Assembly: GCA_900313475.1 (NCBI GenBank)
Contig: OMRJ01000222.1
Span: 1-8,801, forward strand
Direction of reading: 5' to 3'
Length of the DNA: 8,801 nt
Origin: an uncultured Eubacteriales bacterium
Lineage (GTDB): Bacteria; Bacillota; Clostridia; Oscillospirales; Acutalibacteraceae
The notes beneath the pieces were generated by a model, which was given only the letters and a program-made list of their open reading frames with translations, was not told where the DNA came from and did no database searches. Positions 5,881 to 8,801 of this stretch are shown piece after piece (the first letter of the stretch is position 1; the number at the start of each line of letters is the position of its first letter). The translations under genes were made by a program, and so were the position numbers.

Positions 5881-7456
5881 TTCCCGGTGCGAGGATTTTC
5901 AACAGGTCATATAGTTCTCGTTGTTTTTTTGTCAGGGGATTAATAAGATGAGCGGCTGACGACAGGTGAGGATCAAACTGTTTGATCTTATCGAGTTCAT
6001 TGAGGATTTTTTTCATTGTACAGGTATTCCGGCGCAAATAATCCGTCAGGTTGTCGAGCATGTATGCACGAACGATTTGCGCAATAAATGCAACGAAAAG
6101 CTTTCCCTGTGTCGTTTCTCCCGACTGTGTGCAAAGGCGCTTCATATCGGTTTCGTTTTTCAAATCGTCAAAGCTTTTTTCGATAACATCCCGACGGCGG
6201 TAGATGTCCAATATCTCCGCCGTTGATTTTTTGAAATCGGTTTCGGCAATAAGGAAAAATCCGCACTGCGAAATACGGGCGTCGATCGCTTCATCGTTGC
6301 GCTTAAATGCGAGTTTTCCATCATTTGAACGATTAATAAAAAAGTATCTGTCGTAGTGCAGCTTCTTGTCAGGCGGCTCCTGCATGTTTTTGAGGTCATC
6401 TTCCTGAGAGTCTATCAATTCGTAAAGAGAACCGATTTCTTTCAATGCCTTCTCATTATCGTAGAACAGATGTACATTCATACGGAAGCCGAGTGCGTTG
6501 GTTTCATACTTTTTTCCGTACGGAAGTCCGTGTCCGAGGCGATAAGCGGAGTAATTTCTGATTTCATCTCCGTGTTTTGCGATAATCTCGGAAACGTATT
6601 TTAAGCTCCCGGGCAAGGCGATTACAAAGCGATACCCGTTGTCGGCAAGGTATCTGAGATTATCGGCGCTGTAAAAGCCTCTGTCCATAACGAATCTTGT
6701 CTTTTTTGCGTTAATGAATTCATTATCCTCAAGCATATATTTCAAATGTGCCTTGTCGGATATGCTTCCCGGGTAGGTGCGGTAATACAACGGGAGCTTT
6801 GATTCCTCACCGAAATACATACCGAGATTAAGCTGCGGAAGCCTCTCTTTATCCCGATTGTAACCCCATTCAAGCTCCGTCATGTTTTTGCTGTACGAAG
6901 ATATGCTTGTCACATCATACGCAACATACTCGTGCGGCTTTTTCTGCTTCATCCACTCGCGGAAAAACAGCATAATGTCCTCGGAGCGGATTGCAGAAAA
7001 CATTTTGCCGCATTTCTCGTCACTCATAATTCCGTTCAGCTGTGTAGAGTGGCTTTCCGTGTAGTCATCAAGGTAGTACATTACATTTCCTTCGGACAAC
7101 ATATACTGTGCAACGGTAAGTATCTCGGAACAGTTCTCCGGGAAATACCGCTTCAACAGCTTCGTGACACCGAGCTTTGCACATATTTTGCCGAAAACAT
7201 CGTATACGCCGTAATCGAAAATGCCCTTTGCCTGCGGAACGGGCTTTTTCAAATAGATCTCGTAGTAGTTGCGGTTCGGAATGAGCTTGCCGGTTTCTTC
7301 ATCAAGCCGACCTATAGAAGAACGGTCACAGGTAGGCTGTCCTTTTTCGTTACGGTAGGTTGCGGTCACATAATATACATATGTTTTGCCGGATACTTTT
7401 TTGTATGCAATTCCATGCTCGGGAAGATCAACAAGAACAGACTTGTCCAAAGCCAT
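5870..7456 (-). CDS. IS1634/IS4-type DDE transposase
   Basis: A 528-aa transposase that cuts and joins the element's ends. The catalytic triad is intact: Asp181 in VAYDVTSISSYS, Asp258 in FVMDRGFYSADNLRYL, and Glu426 inside the IS4-superfamily signature Y-x2-R-x3-E-x6-K, seen exactly as Tyr419, Arg422, Glu426, Lys433 in YRRRDVIEKSFDDLK. The long insertion between the second Asp and the Glu and the overall size fit IS1634-type members. The ATG at 7456 is preceded by AAGGTGA (7461-7467) and a consensus promoter. The frame is unbroken, so the protein could be active. Its last codons lie in the left inverted repeat. Assignment to IS1634 rather than another IS4-superfamily group is likely but not certain. 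Confidence 0.93.
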   Translation of the reverse strand: MALDKSVLVDLPEHGIAYKKVSGKTYVYYVTATYRNEKGQPTCDRSSIGRLDEETGKLIPNRNYYEIYLKKPVPQAKGIFDYGVYDVFGKICAKLGVTKLLKRYFPENCSEILTVAQYMLSEGNVMYYLDDYTESHSTQLNGIMSDEKCGKMFSAIRSEDIMLFFREWMKQKKPHEYVAYDVTSISSYSKNMTELEWGYNRDKERLPQLNLGMYFGEESKLPLYYRTYPGSISDKAHLKYMLEDNEFINAKKTRFVMDRGFYSADNLRYLADNGYRFVIALPGSLKYVSEIIAKHGDEIRNYSAYRLGHGLPYGKKYETNALGFRMNVHLFYDNEKALKEIGSLYELIDSQEDDLKNMQEPPDKKLHYDRYFFINRSNDGKLAFKRNDEAIDARISQCGFFLIAETDFKKSTAEILDIYRRRDVIEKSFDDLKNETDMKRLCTQSGETTQGKLFVAFIAQIVRAYMLDNLTDYLRRNTCTMKKILNELDKIKQFDPHLSSAAHLINPLTKKQRELYDLLKILAPGSIG

Positions 7457-7489
7457 ATAATCACCTTAATTACAGTTTTGTATAGCCCA

Positions 7490-7518
7490 ATTATATTATA
7501 CATCAATAAAAAAGTCAA
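7490..7518 (-). promoter_or_regulatory. Transposase promoter
   Basis: On the minus strand TTGACT (7513-7518) and TATAAT (7490-7495) are 17 bp apart. A second overlapping TATAAT (7495-7500) gives a poorer 12-bp spacing. The promoter lies inside the element, about 35 bp before the start codon. Confidence 0.8.
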
Positions 7519-7550
7519 GTACATTTTCTGAAAATTTTCAAAAAATGTAC
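7519..7550. repeat. Near-perfect 32-bp palindrome abutting the transposase promoter
   Basis: Two 16-base halves starting gtacatttt and ending aaaatgtac pair at 15 of 16 positions, with the centre gaaaattttc. It touches the -35 box directly. It could be an operator, or a hairpin that shields the transposase from outside transcription. Confidence 0.7.
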
Positions 7551-7573
7551 CTGTTTTCGCGGTTCTCGGCTAA

Positions 7574-7631
7574 GTATATGTTAATTCTGAGGGGAATTTA
7601 GGGTATAGGTTAATTTTGAGGGAAATTTAGG
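7574..7631. repeat. Tandemly duplicated right end of the insertion sequence (2 x 29 bp)
   Basis: Units 7574-7602 and 7603-7631 abut exactly and match at 26 of 29 positions (each reads gtata-t/g-gttaatt ... aatttagg). Each also matches the inverted left end. The outer unit is probably the true terminus. Confidence 0.75.
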
Positions 7632-7657
7632 ATTTATGCATTTGTTAAATTGCTTAT

Positions 7658-7702
7658 AAAAATCAAAAACCCGAACGTATCACCATTGATGATAATGTTC
7701 GG
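7658..7702 (-). terminator. Terminator of the tRNA-Thr/tRNA-Tyr operon
   Basis: On the minus strand CCGAAC (7697-7702) pairs with GTTCGG (7671-7676), with an inner ATCA/TGAT pairing, followed by GTTTTTGATTTTT. It lies just after the Tyr tRNA and about 25 bp from the insertion-sequence end. Confidence 0.75.
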
Positions 7703-7714
7703 ATAATTTGACTT

Positions 7715-7799
7715 TGGTGGAAGAGGGTGGATTCGAACCACCGAAGTCGTCGACAACAGATTTACAGTCTGCCCCCTTTGGCCGCTCGGGAACTCTTCC
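7715..7799 (-). tRNA. tRNA-Tyr (anticodon GTA)
   Basis: Class II tRNA of 85 nt including encoded CCA. The acceptor stem GGAAGAG pairs with CTCTTCC, the anticodon loop is CTGTAAA with GTA (7763-7765 on the complement), there is a long variable arm, and the T-arm is GGTGG-TTCGAAT-CCACC. Second gene of a leftward two-tRNA operon. Confidence 0.95.
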
Positions 7800-7813
7800 G
7801 TATTATGAAAATG

Positions 7814-7889
7814 TGGAGCTGGTGGACGGACTCGAACCCCCGACCTGCTGATTACAAATCAGCTGCTCTACCAACTGAGCTACACCAGC
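7814..7889 (-). tRNA. tRNA-Thr (anticodon TGT)
   Basis: 76 nt with encoded CCA. The acceptor GCTGGTG/CACCAGC is perfect, the anticodon stem is GCTGA/TCAGC with loop TTTGTAA, and the anticodon TGT is at 7854-7856 on the complement. The T-stem GGGGG/CCGTC holds one G-G mismatch and one G-U pair as written, which may be natural for this isoacceptor. First gene of the operon, with its promoter 30 bp upstream. Confidence 0.95.
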
Positions 7890-7918
7890 GATTTGTCCAT
7901 CGCGTGAACGCAAGAGAA

Positions 7919-7947
7919 AATATACCACACTTTTGGAGTTAAGTCAA
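7919..7947 (-). promoter_or_regulatory. Promoter of the tRNA-Thr/tRNA-Tyr operon
   Basis: TTGACT (7942-7947) and TATATT (7919-7924) on the minus strand, 17 bp apart, about 30 bp before the Thr tRNA. Confidence 0.8.
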
Positions 7948-8232
7948 GAGTTTTTTTGCTTTTCTTCAAAAGTTTTTTGTAAGCTCGTTCGCAATAAAAA
8001 AATGTACCGGTAGAAATTCAGATTGCATTTACTTTGAGAAGGATTGCACGGCAGCATTCAGTCCGTGAATGACTTTCCGGATATGCGTCAAAAACAGGAA
8101 AACCGTCATCGCAAATTTTTAAAGGTAAGTCACCGAAAATGCTTATTTGAGCAAATACGGCCTGCTTTTATTTCAGCAAACCTTTAGTATTACAATTTAT
8201 TTACGGAATACAAATTTTTTGATTATTTGCGA
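7948..8232. other. Gene-free gap between divergent tRNA promoters
   Basis: No open frame with a plausible start and ribosome site was found. A small CTTTT-cttc-AAAAG stem flanked by T-runs (about 7949-7977) and competing short stems (CACGG/CCGTG, CATTC/GAATG) near 8046-8072 are visible but unremarkable. The gap otherwise holds AT-rich spacer between the leftward Thr/Tyr promoter and the rightward Val promoter. Confidence 0.5.
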
Positions 8233-8261
8233 TTGACAACCGCATCGATCTGCTGTATACT
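8233..8261 (+). promoter_or_regulatory. Promoter of tRNA-Val
   Basis: Perfect TTGACA (8233-8238), 17-bp spacer, TATACT (8256-8261). Start of transcription near 8268, about a dozen bases before the tRNA. Confidence 0.85.
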
Positions 8262-8280
8262 GTATTACACAGTTGAATAC

Positions 8281-8357
8281 GGAGGCATAGCTCAGTCGGT
8301 TAGAGCGTTCGGTTCACATCCGAAAGGTCGAGGGTTCGAGTCCCCCTGCGTCCACCA
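8281..8357 (+). tRNA. tRNA-Val (anticodon CAC)
   Basis: 77 nt with encoded CCA and all arms present. The anticodon stem TTCGG/CCGAA is perfect with loop TTCACAT, giving CAC, which reads GUG. D-arm and T-loop (TTCGAGT) are canonical. As written, the acceptor stem GGAGGCA/TGCGTCC has a G4-G69 mismatch and the T-stem GAGGG/CCCCC has an A50-C64 mismatch. It may still be functional, since its promoter is near consensus, but decay cannot be excluded. Confidence 0.88.
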
Positions 8358-8362
8358 CATTT

Positions 8363-8404
8363 AAGAGCCTGAAAACCGCAGAAATGCGTGCTTTTCAGGC
8401 TCTT
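8363..8404 (+). terminator. Long hairpin after tRNA-Val, probable terminator
   Basis: A perfect 13-bp stem (AAGAGCCTGAAAA at 8363-8375, TTTTCAGGCTCTT at 8392-8404) encloses an inner CGCA-GAAA-TGCG stem-loop with a GNRA tetraloop. It starts 5 bp after the CCA end. The tail is only weakly T-rich (ctctttgcttg), so termination may be partial. It also marks where ordinary sequence gives way to the reverse-transcriptase remnant. Confidence 0.6.
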
Positions 8405-8449
8405 TGCTTGTGTACTCGGCATGCGTAATAACTTGGTGGTGGAAGTCCA

Positions 8450-8800
8450 CTACTCTATGAACCGACGTTTTCAGACGGAAGCTACGGTTACAGACCGCAC
8501 AGAAGCGCAAAGGATGCCATACCGAAAGTGAAAGAATACGCGGACGAAGGGTACAAATATGCGGTATGCCTCGATTTATCCAAATACTTTGACACACTCA
8601 ACCACGAATTGCTTATGAATATGCTCCGAGAGGATATCAAGGATAAGAGGCTCATAGACCTCATCAAGAAATACCTCAAAAGCGGAGTAATGGAAAACGG
8701 CATAGTAATGAAAACGGAAGAGGGTTCTCCGCAAGGGGGAAATCTCTCACCTCTGCTTGCCAATAGCTATCTTGACAAATTCGATAACGGAGATTCTTAA
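8450..8800 (+). pseudogene. Group II intron-type reverse transcriptase/maturase, 5'-truncated fragment
   Basis: The frame reads LLYEPTFSDGSYGYRPHRS, a match to the YEP-F-S-D-x-S-Y-G-F-R-P-x-R-S block before the palm of LtrA-type reverse transcriptases. It then gives AVCLDLSKYFDTLNHELL (palm motif with the first catalytic Asp) and EEGSPQGGNLSPLLANSYLD (the SPQGG-LSPLLAN block). The N-terminal motifs are absent: upstream the frame meets a TAA at 8429-8431 and similarity fades at about 8450. The GTG at 8528 is not a real start, because conserved motifs lie before it. The frame stops at 8798-8800 before the YADD box, though the window ends there and a frameshift cannot be excluded. No start codon, promoter or ribosome site is seen. 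Best read as a dead remnant, roughly a quarter of a normal maturase. Confidence 0.82.
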
Positions 8801-8801
8801 A

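Larger units (their letters stand above)
5850..7631 (-). mobile_element. IS1634/IS4-type insertion sequence, apparently complete
   Basis: One transposase gene lies between imperfect inverted repeats. Left end 5850-5880 (cattaatct, C-run, tcggaattatcctatac) matches, in inverse, the right end at 7603-7631 (gtataggttaattttgaggg...aaatttagg). The left repeat overlaps the transposase stop codon. The right repeat is doubled (7574-7602 and 7603-7631). Size about 1.8 kb. I could not find a convincing target-site duplication, so the exact outer edges are uncertain by several bases. It sits between the symporter gene and a tRNA operon terminator without breaking either. Confidence 0.8.

Noticed and set aside
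6932..7531. 199-aa open frame antisense to the transposase
   Set aside because: It lies wholly over the transposase gene, its promoter and the palindrome, with no domain or ribosome site. Shadow of the real gene.
5841..7645. Target-site duplication around the insertion sequence
   Set aside because: No matching short direct repeat could be found just outside the two ends, so none is claimed.
7727..7942. 71-aa open frame containing DSNPRPADYKSAALPTELHQ
   Set aside because: A well-known artefact: it is the antisense translation of the tRNA-Tyr and tRNA-Thr genes.
8528..8800. A complete 90-aa gene starting at GTG 8528
   Set aside because: Conserved maturase motifs (YEPTFSD, YGYRPHRS) are in the same frame upstream of that GTG, so it is an internal codon of a truncated gene.

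Overview
The window looks like chromosome of a gut or rumen Clostridia (Bacillota), perhaps Oscillospirales. The basis is moderate-to-low GC, purine-rich Shine-Dalgarno sites (GGAGG, AGGGGG), textbook sigma-A promoters with 17-bp spacers, genomically encoded tRNA CCA ends, an IS1634-type transposase, a group II intron-type reverse transcriptase remnant and a GPH-family sugar symporter. The genus is an inference.

Layout. Positions 1-239 hold the 5' end of a leftward TetR-family regulator with its own promoter and a perfect 10-bp inverted repeat over the -10 box, so it is probably autoregulated. Positions 333-464 hold a C-rich repeat block ending in a strong rightward terminator. A diverged copy lies in the same orientation at 5738-5830, so the two copies bracket about 5.3 kb. 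Inside that interval are a 175-aa orphan protein (534-1061), which I read as a minimal caspase/CHAT-like fold, and a two-gene sugar cassette: a 987-aa cytoplasmic GH38 alpha-mannosidase (1192-4155) and a GPH cation symporter (4226-5599). The simplest reading of the cassette is import of a mannoside followed by cytoplasmic hydrolysis.

The right part is mobile and RNA-rich. A complete IS1634/IS4-type element (about 5850-7631) carries a leftward 528-aa DDE transposase with an intact catalytic signature, a near-perfect 32-bp palindrome beside its promoter and a tandemly duplicated right end. Next comes a leftward tRNA-Thr/tRNA-Tyr operon with promoter and terminator, then about 285 bp with no gene seen. 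A rightward tRNA-Val(CAC) follows, with its own promoter and a long hairpin after it. The window ends in a 5'-truncated fragment of a group II intron-type reverse transcriptase.

The most unusual items are the small caspase/CHAT-like orphan, the paired C-rich repeats around the 5.3-kb segment, and the doubled IS end with its palindrome. No clearly new multi-gene system is demonstrable.
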